Assembly: GCF_001305515.1 (NCBI RefSeq) | Contig: NZ_LJYW01000001.1 | Coordinates: 4,607,642 to 4,671,641 of the forward strand | Origin: Prosthecodimorpha hirschii | Lineage (GTDB): Bacteria > Pseudomonadota > Alphaproteobacteria > Rhizobiales > Ancalomicrobiaceae | Direction: 5' to 3' | Length of the DNA stretch: 64,000 nt | Shown: positions 34,186-42,124 of the stretch, piece by piece | Layout: every line of letters starts with the position of its first letter | Numbering within the stretch: the stretch's first letter is position 1 | The notes under the pieces: generated by a model | Told to the model about the DNA's origin: nothing | The model's input: the letters and a program-made list of their open reading frames with translations, nothing else | Database searches by the model: none | Made by a program: the position numbers and the translations under genes

Positions 34186-36912
34186 ATGACGGTCCGCAAT
34201 CTCGAAGGCCTCTTCACCCCGAAATCCATCGCCGTGATCGGCCCGGCCCGGATCGGTGCCGATGCCGCACGCCTGCTGGTCGAGCGGCTGACGGCCGGCG
34301 GGTTCCGGGGTCCGGTCGCGCTGGTCGGGCTGGAGCCGGAGGGCGCGCCCTTCCCGGGCAGTTCCGTGACGGCGGCCTCGCTCGCCGACTTTGCCGGCCC
34401 GGCCGACCTCGCCGTGATCGCCGCGGGCTCCGAAGGCGCACCGGAAACGGTCGAGCGGCTCGGCGCGCTCGGCACGCGCGCGGTGCTGTTTCTCGGCCGC
34501 GGCTACGACGAATGGCCGGCCGACCTGCTCCGGCGCACGCTCGAGGCCGCGCGACCCTTCACCATCCGCGTCGTCGGCCCCGGCAGTCTGGGGGTGATCG
34601 CGCCGCATGCCGGGCTCGATGCCAGCCTCGCCGCCCGCACGGTCGCCAAGGGCGATCTCGCCGTGATCTCGCGCTCGGCCGCGATGGTCAACGCCACGTT
34701 GGCGTGGGGAGCGGCGCACGGGGTCGGCTTCTCGTCGGTCGTCTCGCTCGGCCAGAAGGCCGATGTCGACGGCGGCGACCTGCTCGATTTCTTCACCCAG
34801 GACCCGCGCACCCGCGCCGTGCTGGTGCATCTGGAAACCATCTCCAGCCCGGCCAAGTTCATGTCCGCTGCGCGCGCCTGCGCCCGCACCAAGCCGGTCG
34901 TGGTGATCCGCTCGGGCAAGAGCCGGCAGCGCCGGCCGGAGGGCCGCACCCATTCGGCCCGCCTCGCCACCACGGACGCGGTCTACGATGCCGCCCTGCG
35001 CCGGGCCGGCCTGCTGAGGGTGACCTCGATCGACGAACTGTTCGACGCCGTCGAGACCCTGACCAAGGTGCGCAACGCCGCCTGCCGGGGCGTCGCCCTG
35101 GTCGCCAACGGCCGCTCGATCGCCACCGTCGCGGCCGACGAGCTCGACCGCCAGGGCGGCCGTCTGGCCGCGCTCGGCGAGGCCACCGTGGCGGCGCTCG
35201 GCGCCCATATCCGGCCGGGCACATTGGCGACCGACCCGATCGTGCTCGCCGACGACGCCGCACCGGAGACTTTCGGGGCGGCGATCGCGGCGCTGCTGGC
35301 CGATCCGGCGATCGACACCGTGATCCCGATCCATGCGCCGAACGCCTTCGTTCCGTCCTCCGCGGTCGCCCGCGCGGTGGTCGGCGCGGCGGCCGCGCAG
35401 GCCAAGAAGCTCGGCCGCAAGAAGGCGATCGTGACCGCCTTCCTGGACGAGAATCCCGAGACCCGCCAGATCGTGACCGGCGCCGGGCTGCCCTACCATC
35501 CGACGCCCGAAGAGGCGGTCCTCTCGACCGTCCACCTGATGCGCCACGCCGCCGCCCAGGAAAGCCTGATGGCGACGCCGCCGAGCCTGCCGGCCGATTT
35601 CACGCCCGATCCCGACGCCGCCCGCCGGCTGGTCGCCAAGGTGCTGGGCGAAGGGCGCCACTGGCTGACCGCCGTCGAGGTCGCGACGCTGCTGGCCGCC
35701 TACCGCGTGCCGGTCGCCCCGACCGTGCTGGCGCGCGACGCCGATGCGGCGGTCGGCGCGGCGCGCGCCCATCTCGCCCGCGGCGACAAGGTGGCGATCA
35801 AGATCGCCTCGCCGGACATCGCCTTCAAATCCGATGTCGACGGCGTCCGGCTCGGCCTCGCCGACGAGGACAGCGTGCGCCGCGCCGCCTTCCAGATGAT
35901 GACGCGCATCGCCGAGGCCCATCCCGACAAGCGCGTCGACGGCGTCGTGGTGATGCCGATGGTCGAGCGGTCCGGTGCGCTCGAACTCATCATGGGCATC
36001 GCCGACGATCCGGTCTTCGGCCCAGTCGCGGTGTTCGGCCGCGGCGGGACCGCCGTGGAGGTGCTGGCCGACCGCGCGCTCGATCTGGTGCCGCTCGACA
36101 TGAACCTCGCCCGCGGGATGATCGCCGAGACCCGCGTCGCGCGACTGCTCGCCGGCTATCGCAACCGGCCCGCCGCCGATGTCGACGCCATCGCGCTGAC
36201 GCTGGTCAAGCTCAGCCAGCTCGCCGCCGACATCCCGGAGATCCGCGAGCTCGATCTCAATCCGATCCTGGCCGACCAGGACGGCGTCGTCGTGCTCGAC
36301 GCGCGCATCCGGGTCGAGCCGTTGCCGACCCGGGCCGGCCGGCTCGGCCATCCGCGCCTGGCCATCCGCCCCTATCCGAAGGAATGGGAGCGGGACATGG
36401 CGCTGAAGGACGGCAGCCCGGTGCTGGTGCGTCCGGTCCGGCCCGAGGACGAGGCGCTCTATCCGGACTTCTTCGAGCATGTCACGGCGCGCGACCTTCG
36501 CTTGCGCTTCTTCGCGCCGATCAAGGAATTCACCCATGCCTTCCTGGCCCGGCTGACCCAGCTCGACTACGGCCGCGCCATCGCCTTCGCGGCGATCCTG
36601 AAGGAGACCGGGCAATTGCTCGGCGTCGTCCGCCTGCATGCCGATCCGGATCACCGCACCGGCGAATATGCCATCATGCTGCGCTCCGACCTGAAGGGGC
36701 AGGGGCTCGGCTGGAAGCTGATGAAGCTGATGATCGAATGGGCGCGTGCCGACGGCCTGGAGACGGTCAAGGGCGAGGTGCTGCGCGAGAACACCACCAT
36801 GCTGGCCATGTGCACCGCGCTCGGCTTCTCGGTGAAGAGCTCGCCGGACGACGAGAGCATCGCGGTCGTCACCCTGCCGGTCGATGTCGCCGACCAGCTG
36901 GCGGCGGAATAG
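34186..36912 (+). CDS. NDP-forming acyl-CoA synthetase fused to GNAT (Pat-like)
   Basis: A 908-residue protein with the order CoA-binding (about 10-125), ligase-CoA (about 140-430), ATP-grasp (about 470-700) and C-terminal GNAT (about 745-905). The GNAT acetyl-CoA loop is LKGQGLGWKLM. This is the architecture of the protein lysine acetyltransferases Pat/PatZ (YfiQ), which tune acetyl-CoA synthetase and others; the ligase part is usually inactive there. The predicted phosphohistidine region reads GRTHSARLATTDAVYDA (His256), so a His is present but its surroundings are degenerate against SHTGALAG, which favours a regulatory role. The start ATG has only a poor site. Commonly found beside oxygen-regulated Usp genes. 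Confidence 0.88.
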   Translation: MTVRNLEGLFTPKSIAVIGPARIGADAARLLVERLTAGGFRGPVALVGLEPEGAPFPGSSVTAASLADFAGPADLAVIAAGSEGAPETVERLGALGTRAVLFLGRGYDEWPADLLRRTLEAARPFTIRVVGPGSLGVIAPHAGLDASLAARTVAKGDLAVISRSAAMVNATLAWGAAHGVGFSSVVSLGQKADVDGGDLLDFFTQDPRTRAVLVHLETISSPAKFMSAARACARTKPVVVIRSGKSRQRRPEGRTHSARLATTDAVYDAALRRAGLLRVTSIDELFDAVETLTKVRNAACRGVALVANGRSIATVAADELDRQGGRLAALGEATVAALGAHIRPGTLATDPIVLADDAAPETFGAAIAALLADPAIDTVIPIHAPNAFVPSSAVARAVVGAAAAQAKKLGRKKAIVTAFLDENPETRQIVTGAGLPYHPTPEEAVLSTVHLMRHAAAQESLMATPPSLPADFTPDPDAARRLVAKVLGEGRHWLTAVEVATLLAAYRVPVAPTVLARDADAAVGAARAHLARGDKVAIKIASPDIAFKSDVDGVRLGLADEDSVRRAAFQMMTRIAEAHPDKRVDGVVVMPMVERSGALELIMGIADDPVFGPVAVFGRGGTAVEVLADRALDLVPLDMNLARGMIAETRVARLLAGYRNRPAADVDAIALTLVKLSQLAADIPEIRELDLNPILADQDGVVVLDARIRVEPLPTRAGRLGHPRLAIRPYPKEWERDMALKDGSPVLVRPVRPEDEALYPDFFEHVTARDLRLRFFAPIKEFTHAFLARLTQLDYGRAIAFAAILKETGQLLGVVRLHADPDHRTGEYAIMLRSDLKGQGLGWKLMKLMIEWARADGLETVKGEVLRENTTMLAMCTALGFSVKSSPDDESIAVVTLPVDVADQLAAE

Positions 36913-37019
36913 CGCGGCCGACGGCGCCTCCGCCGAACCGGCGGCGGCCCCTCAGGGCTTAAGCCGGCAGCGCCGTCCGGGGCTTCCGGCGGGCCGGGCC
37001 GTCGATCCGGACGGCGCGC

Positions 37020-39518
37020 TCACTTCTCGACGCGGTTGAGATAGTAGTCGGCGCCGCCGAGGGTGCCGTAGACATGGGGCTCCTGGCCGTTGGCGGTCAG
37101 GGCCAGCACGTCGTCGCGGACGAGGCCGAACAGCTTGCGGACTTCGACGACCGGCTTGCTCATGGTCTTGGCGAGCGCGGTCGCGAAGGGACTGTTGGCG
37201 GCGCCGGCGCCGTCCTGCGCGGTCTGGCCGCCCTTGGCGGCATAGACCACCAGCGTGCCGCCGGGCGGCTCGATCTGGCGGGCGAGACCGCGGGTGCCGA
37301 CCGAGCGGGTCGCGACACGTTTCATCGACTGGGCGAAGGGATTGTCCCGGCAGGCGTCCAGGATCACGATCCGCATCAGCCGGGCGTTCTGCACCGTATC
37401 CAGCACCCGGTTCAGGCTGACCGCCTCGTCGCCGATGCTGCGGTCGCTCTTCAAGCCGGCATCGACGGGCACCAGCCAGTTGGTCCCGTCGACCTCGATG
37501 CCGTGGCCGGCATAATAGACCAGCGCCCAGTCGGCCTTGTCGGCCTCGTCCTCGAAGGCGGTCAGGGCCGCCAGGAATTTCGACCGGTCGGCATCCGAGA
37601 CCGTCTGCACGAGGTCGAAGCCGGCAGCCTTCAGGCTGTCGGCGACGAGCTTCGCGTCCTTGGCCGGGTTTTCGAGCCCCGGCACGCGGGTATAGGCGCC
37701 GTTGGCGATCACCAGAGCGACGCGACGCTCCTTGGCGACCGAGGCCGGCAGCAGCGAGACCGGGGCGGGCGGGGGCGGCGGCGGGGCGACCGCCACGACG
37801 ACCGGGGCGGGGGTGGGCGCCGGTGTCGGGGCCGGTGCCGGGGCAGCGGCGGGCGCACCACCGGCGCGGAAGGCCGCTTCGATCGCCTCCAACTCGGCCC
37901 GCACGGCCGGGTCCGCCGGGGCCAGTTTCTGCGCCTTGCGGATTTCGAGCGTCGCCTGGGCGAGATGGGCGATCGGGTCGGCCGGGTCGAGTGCCGCGGT
38001 GCGCCGATGCGCTTCGGCGGCGAGCCGGTAGGCCTCCGGCGTCTCTTCGAGCCGCGCCGCACGGCCGGCCTCGGTGATCACCGAACCGACATCGCCGCGG
38101 GCCCGCAGCGCTTGGGCCTTGGCGAGGTAGCAGGGTGCGCAGCGCGGGTCCTCGCGCAAGGCGCGATCGGCCCACCGGATCGCATCGCCGGGCGCGCCGG
38201 CGGCCAGCGCGACGCGAGCGGCCAGTTCGTAGAGATAGACCTCGATCGCGGCATCCGGTGACGCCGGATCCTTGCCGGTCGCGTCGCGGATCATCGTGGA
38301 GGCGGCGGCCAGAGCGCCGGCGCGATCGCCGCTCGCGTGCTTCAGCAAGGTGCGGCCATAGCCCAGCAGGCTGCGGCCGAGCGAATCGCCCGTGGTCAGC
38401 GAGGCCTCCATCGTGGAGATGATGAGCTCGGCCCCGGGCAGCACCTTGCCGGCCTCCAGCGAGGCCATCAGCCGGATCGCCGCATAGAACTGCTCGTCCT
38501 CCGCCCGCCCCATCAGTTCGGTCTTCAGATCGGGCACCTTCTGCAGTTCGGCATCGAAGCGGTCGATGGCCGCGACCGCTTTGGGCCAGTCGTTTTCGGC
38601 GGTGGCCTGAAGCCCGTCGAAGACGGCGCGGACGATCGAGGGCGGGATCTTGTCCTTGGCCAGATCCTTTTCTAAGTCGGCCCGCTCCTGCTGGATCACG
38701 GCGGTGTTGCCGGTCAGGAGCGCAAACACCGTCACCAGTTCGTGCGGACGCTTGTCCGATTCGGTGGCGATGAAATCGGCGATCTCCTTCGGATCGCGCG
38801 CCACCGACGCCAGGATGCCGCAGCAGACATCGGTCCCCTGGACGGTCATGGCCGCGTAGATGTTGCGCGGAAAGGTGTAGGCGGGTGATGCCGAGCGCAG
38901 CGCCCGGACGGTCTCCACGGAAGCGTCGAACTCTCCCGCCCAGGCCTGGGCACGCGCCCGTCCCATTCGCGCGGCATATTTCTGATGCTCGTTGGCTTCG
39001 AGCGTGTCGAGGATCGGATAGGTCTCGCGCGGCCGGTCGAGCGCCAGCAGGGCGCGATACTGGCGCCACAGGAGGTCGCTGTTGTCCGGCCAGATCTCCA
39101 GCATCTGCTTGATCACAGGAAGCTGGGCGGCCGGGTCGGGCAGCAGGGACAGGAGCGCTTCGCCGGCCTTGATGCGCTGGTCGTAGGTGGCCGAGCGGTT
39201 GTCGAGCATCAGCTCGCAGGTCCGCATCCGCGACGCGTTCGGTTCGCTGGCGCGCTGGCACGTGGCGAGATCGCGCTCGATGATCTCCTTCGGACCGAAG
39301 GTCGGTGTCGGGGCCGGGGCCGGGGCAGGGGCCGGAGTCGGCGCCGGGGTTGCCGCGGCGGCGGGCGCCGGCGCGGGCTTCGGCTTCGTCGCCGCCAGGG
39401 CCGGACCGGCCAGCGCCAGCACGGCGGCCAGGACGGCGGGGGCCAGGACAGTGGGGGCCAAAACGGCGGCGGCCAAAACGGCGAAGAAACGACGGAAGCG
39501 GGACGATCGGCCGATCAT
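37020..39518 (-). CDS. Periplasmic TPR-caspase (peptidase C14) protein, intact copy A
   Basis: An 832-residue secreted protein. A signal peptide (residues about 1-42, ending GPALAA) is followed by a Pro/Ala linker, a helical repeat region with paired Cys (about 75-420), TPR-like helices (about 425-555), a second Pro/Ala linker and a caspase p20 domain from about residue 596 (RRVALVIANGAY). The catalytic dyad is His672 in YYAGHG and Cys723 in DACRDNPF. Caspase-like proteins of this kind are widespread in alphaproteobacteria; their substrates are unknown. The ATG follows GGGGGG. A paralog next door has lost the protease domain. The C-terminal 60 residues (PFATALAKTMSKP onward) are conserved in both. 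Confidence 0.9.
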   Translation of the reverse strand: MIGRSSRFRRFFAVLAAAVLAPTVLAPAVLAAVLALAGPALAATKPKPAPAPAAAATPAPTPAPAPAPAPTPTFGPKEIIERDLATCQRASEPNASRMRTCELMLDNRSATYDQRIKAGEALLSLLPDPAAQLPVIKQMLEIWPDNSDLLWRQYRALLALDRPRETYPILDTLEANEHQKYAARMGRARAQAWAGEFDASVETVRALRSASPAYTFPRNIYAAMTVQGTDVCCGILASVARDPKEIADFIATESDKRPHELVTVFALLTGNTAVIQQERADLEKDLAKDKIPPSIVRAVFDGLQATAENDWPKAVAAIDRFDAELQKVPDLKTELMGRAEDEQFYAAIRLMASLEAGKVLPGAELIISTMEASLTTGDSLGRSLLGYGRTLLKHASGDRAGALAAASTMIRDATGKDPASPDAAIEVYLYELAARVALAAGAPGDAIRWADRALREDPRCAPCYLAKAQALRARGDVGSVITEAGRAARLEETPEAYRLAAEAHRRTAALDPADPIAHLAQATLEIRKAQKLAPADPAVRAELEAIEAAFRAGGAPAAAPAPAPTPAPTPAPVVVAVAPPPPPPAPVSLLPASVAKERRVALVIANGAYTRVPGLENPAKDAKLVADSLKAAGFDLVQTVSDADRSKFLAALTAFEDEADKADWALVYYAGHGIEVDGTNWLVPVDAGLKSDRSIGDEAVSLNRVLDTVQNARLMRIVILDACRDNPFAQSMKRVATRSVGTRGLARQIEPPGGTLVVYAAKGGQTAQDGAGAANSPFATALAKTMSKPVVEVRKLFGLVRDDVLALTANGQEPHVYGTLGGADYYLNRVEK

Positions 39519-39636
39519 CGAAGACCCCCCGGGGCTGCGGACCGGGCGGTATCATGACAGTCTATGTATAAACCGCAATGTGGCCTCGTCAGGCGGCGCG
39601 CCGTCGGCGGACCTCACGCGCCTCGCGATGCGGGCG

Positions 39637-40077
39637 TCAGCGGCTGCCGCGCAGCTTTTCGATGGTGGTGGTCGGCGTGATGCCTTCCGGATCGACCTTC
39701 AGATGCAGCAGCGCCGGGCGGTCGGCGGCGAGCGCGGCATCGAGCGCCGGGGCGATCTGGTCGGTCGTCTCGATGGTGAAGCCGAGTGCGCCGTAGGAGC
39801 GGGCCAGCGCGGCGAAATCCGGGTTGACGAGGTCGGTGCCATGGACCCGGCGCGGATATTCGCGCTCCTGGTGCATGCGGATGGTGCCGTAGATGCCGTT
39901 GTCGACCAGCACCACGACGATGTTGGCGCCATACTGCACGGCAGTGCCGAATTCCTGCATCGACATCTGGAAGTCGCCGTCGCCGGCGAAGCAGATCACC
40001 GGGCGGTCGGGGAACTGCAGCTTGGCGCCGACGGCGGCCGGCAGGCCGTAGCCCATCGAGCCGGAGGTCGGCGCGTC
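39637..40077 (-). pseudogene. 3' fragment of the duplicated ThDP-enzyme gene
   Basis: About 146 codons matching the C-terminal ThDP-binding part of the intact gene at 42125-43789, ending with the same TEIEKLRGSR-type tail (TTTIEKLRGSR). An ATG at 40054-40056 could still start a 139-residue protein, but it would lack the other two domains of the enzyme. Against the intact gene I count about 13 base differences in the overlapping 417 bases, all synonymous, so the protein fragment is identical. The 5' end is cut at the duplication join. Confidence 0.9.
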
Positions 40078-40166
40078 CGCCGACCCGACGGCGGCGCTTC
40101 AGGACTTGAGCCGGCAGGGCCGTCCGGGGCCTCCGGCGGGCCGGGCCGTCGATCCGGACGGCGCGC

Positions 40167-40349
40167 TCACTTCTCGACGCGGTTGAGATAGTAGTCGGCG
40201 CCGCCGAGGGTGCCGTAGACATGGGGTTCCTGGCCGTTGGCGGTCAGGGCCAGCACATCGTCGCGGACGAGGCCGAACAGCTTGCGGACCTCCACGACCG
40301 GCTTGCTCATGGTCTTGGCGAGCGCGGTGGCGAAGGGACTGTTGGCGGC
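40167..40349 (-). pseudogene. Detached C-terminal remnant of caspase copy B
   Basis: About 61 codons, from ANSPFATALAKTMSKP to YYLNRVEK and a stop at 40167, nearly identical to the end of copy A. It is out of frame with the upstream TPR part because an internal deletion joined GGCGGCGCC to GGTGCCGGGG near 40345-40355. The lost segment corresponds to copy A residues about 562-771 and includes both catalytic residues. Confidence 0.88.
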
Positions 40350-42010
40350 GCCGGTGCCGGGGCAGCGGCGGGCGCACCACCGGCGCGGAAGGCCGCCTCG
40401 ATCGCCTCGAATTCGGCCCGCACCGCCGGATCGGCCGGCGCGAGCGTCTGCGCCTTGCGGATTTCGAGCATCGCCTGGGCGAGATGGGCGATCGGGTCGG
40501 CCGGGTCGAGTGCCGCGGTGCGCCGGTGCGCCTCGGCGGCGAGCCGGTAGGCCTCCGGCGTCTCTTCGAGCCGCGCCGCACGGCCGGCCTCGGTGATGAC
40601 CGAGCCCATGTCGCCGCGGGCGCGCAGGGCGCGCGCCTTGGCGAGATAGCAGGGCGCGCAGCGGGGATCCTCGCGCAGCGCCAAGTCGGCCCACCGGATC
40701 GCGTCGCCGGGCGCGCCGGCGGCGAGCGCCACGCGGGCGGCCAGTTCGTAGAGATGAACGTTGAGCGTGGCATCTGGTGAAGCCGGGTTGCCGACCGAGT
40801 CGCGGATCATCGCCTCGGCGGCCGCCATGGCCCCGGCGCCGTCGCCCTGCGCATGCTTCAGCAGGGTGCGGGTGTAGCCGAGCGACCGGCGTCCGATCGG
40901 GTTGTCGATACCGACCATGCCTTCGGCCGCGGCGATGACCAGGTCGGCCCCCGGCGGCACCTTGCCGGCCTCGAGCTCGACCAACAGCCGTAGCCAGTCG
41001 TGATATTGCTCCTCCCTCCCCTCCGGCCCGTTCATCGCTTCGGCCTTGTAATCGGGGTTCTTCAGCAATTCCGCATCGTAGCGGTCGAGCGCCTCGATCG
41101 CCTTCGCCCAGTCGTTCACGGCCGTGGCCTGCACGCCGTCGAAGATCGCCCGGATGGCGCCCGTCGGGACCTTCTCCTTGGCGAGTTCCGTTTCGAAGTC
41201 GGCCCGTTCCTGCTGGATCAGCGCCGCATTGCCGGTCAGGAGGGCGTAGAGCATGACGGTCTCGTGCGGACGCTTGTCCGGCGCGGCGGCGATGTAGTCG
41301 TCGATGGTCTTCGGTTCGCTCGCCGTCCAGGCTTTGTCACCGCAGCAGACGCCGAGATTCTCCGCCGCCATGGCGGCGTGGAGGTTGCGCGGGAAGGCAT
41401 AGGCCGGCGACGCCGAGCGCAGCGCCCGGACGGTCTCCACGGAAGCGTCGAACTCTCCCGCCCAGGCCTGGGCACGCGCCCGTCCAAATCGGGCGGCGTA
41501 TTTCTGATGCTCGTTGGTTTCGAGCGTGTCGAGGATCGTATAGGTCTCGCGCGGCCGGTCGAGCGCCAGCAGGGCGCGATACTGGCGCCACAGGAGGTCG
41601 CTGTTGTCCGGCAAGATCTCCAGCATCTGCTTGATCACCGGTAGCTGGGCGGCCGGCTCGGTCAGCAGCGTCAGGAGGACCTCGCCGGCGTCGATGCGCT
41701 GGTAGTCAGTGGCGGAGCGGTTGTCGAGCACCAGCTCGCAGGTCCGCATCCGCGACGCGTTCGGTTCGCTGGCGCGCTGGCATGTGGCGCGATCGCGCTT
41801 GATGATCTCCTCCGGACCGAAGGTCGGTGTTGGGGCCGGGGCGGGGGCCGGAGTCGGCGCTGGTGCCGGACTTCCGGCAGCGGCGGGCGTTGGCGCCGGC
41901 TCCGGTTCCGTCGCCGACAGGGCCGGACCGGTCAGCGCCAGCGCGGCGGCCAGGACGGCGGGGGCCAAAACGGCGGCGGAAAGACGGCAGCGGGACGATC
42001 GGCCGATCAT
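40307..42010 (-). CDS. Caspase paralog B lacking the protease domain (secreted TPR protein)
   Basis: A 567-residue open frame: signal peptide ending near GPALSA, Pro/Ala linker, helical region, TPR-like repeats and then AGGAPAAAPAPAP followed by about ten frame-shifted residues and a stop. It is the paralog of the adjacent intact caspase but has no His/Cys dyad. N-terminal and TPR parts are close to copy A, whereas about residues 215-415 differ at roughly half the positions by eye. If expressed, it would be a protease-free version able to bind the same partner; alternatively it is a decaying pseudogene. Upstream sequence to 42060 is homologous to that of copy A, so a promoter may be kept. Confidence 0.75.
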   Translation of the reverse strand: MIGRSSRCRLSAAVLAPAVLAAALALTGPALSATEPEPAPTPAAAGSPAPAPTPAPAPAPTPTFGPEEIIKRDRATCQRASEPNASRMRTCELVLDNRSATDYQRIDAGEVLLTLLTEPAAQLPVIKQMLEILPDNSDLLWRQYRALLALDRPRETYTILDTLETNEHQKYAARFGRARAQAWAGEFDASVETVRALRSASPAYAFPRNLHAAMAAENLGVCCGDKAWTASEPKTIDDYIAAAPDKRPHETVMLYALLTGNAALIQQERADFETELAKEKVPTGAIRAIFDGVQATAVNDWAKAIEALDRYDAELLKNPDYKAEAMNGPEGREEQYHDWLRLLVELEAGKVPPGADLVIAAAEGMVGIDNPIGRRSLGYTRTLLKHAQGDGAGAMAAAEAMIRDSVGNPASPDATLNVHLYELAARVALAAGAPGDAIRWADLALREDPRCAPCYLAKARALRARGDMGSVITEAGRAARLEETPEAYRLAAEAHRRTAALDPADPIAHLAQAMLEIRKAQTLAPADPAVRAEFEAIEAAFRAGGAPAAAPAPAPPTVPSPPRSPRP

Positions 42011-42124
42011 CGAAGAGCCCCCCGGGCTGCGGACCGGGAGGCATCATGACAGTCTTTGCAGAGACCGCAATGTCGCGGCGGCAGTCGTCACGCCGTGGAC
42101 GTCACGGCCTCGCGATGCGGGTCG

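Noticed and set aside
33886-36654. Antisense open frame of over 900 codons across the acyl-CoA synthetase/GNAT fusion
   Set aside because: Mirror of a strongly conserved multidomain protein; no motif of its own.
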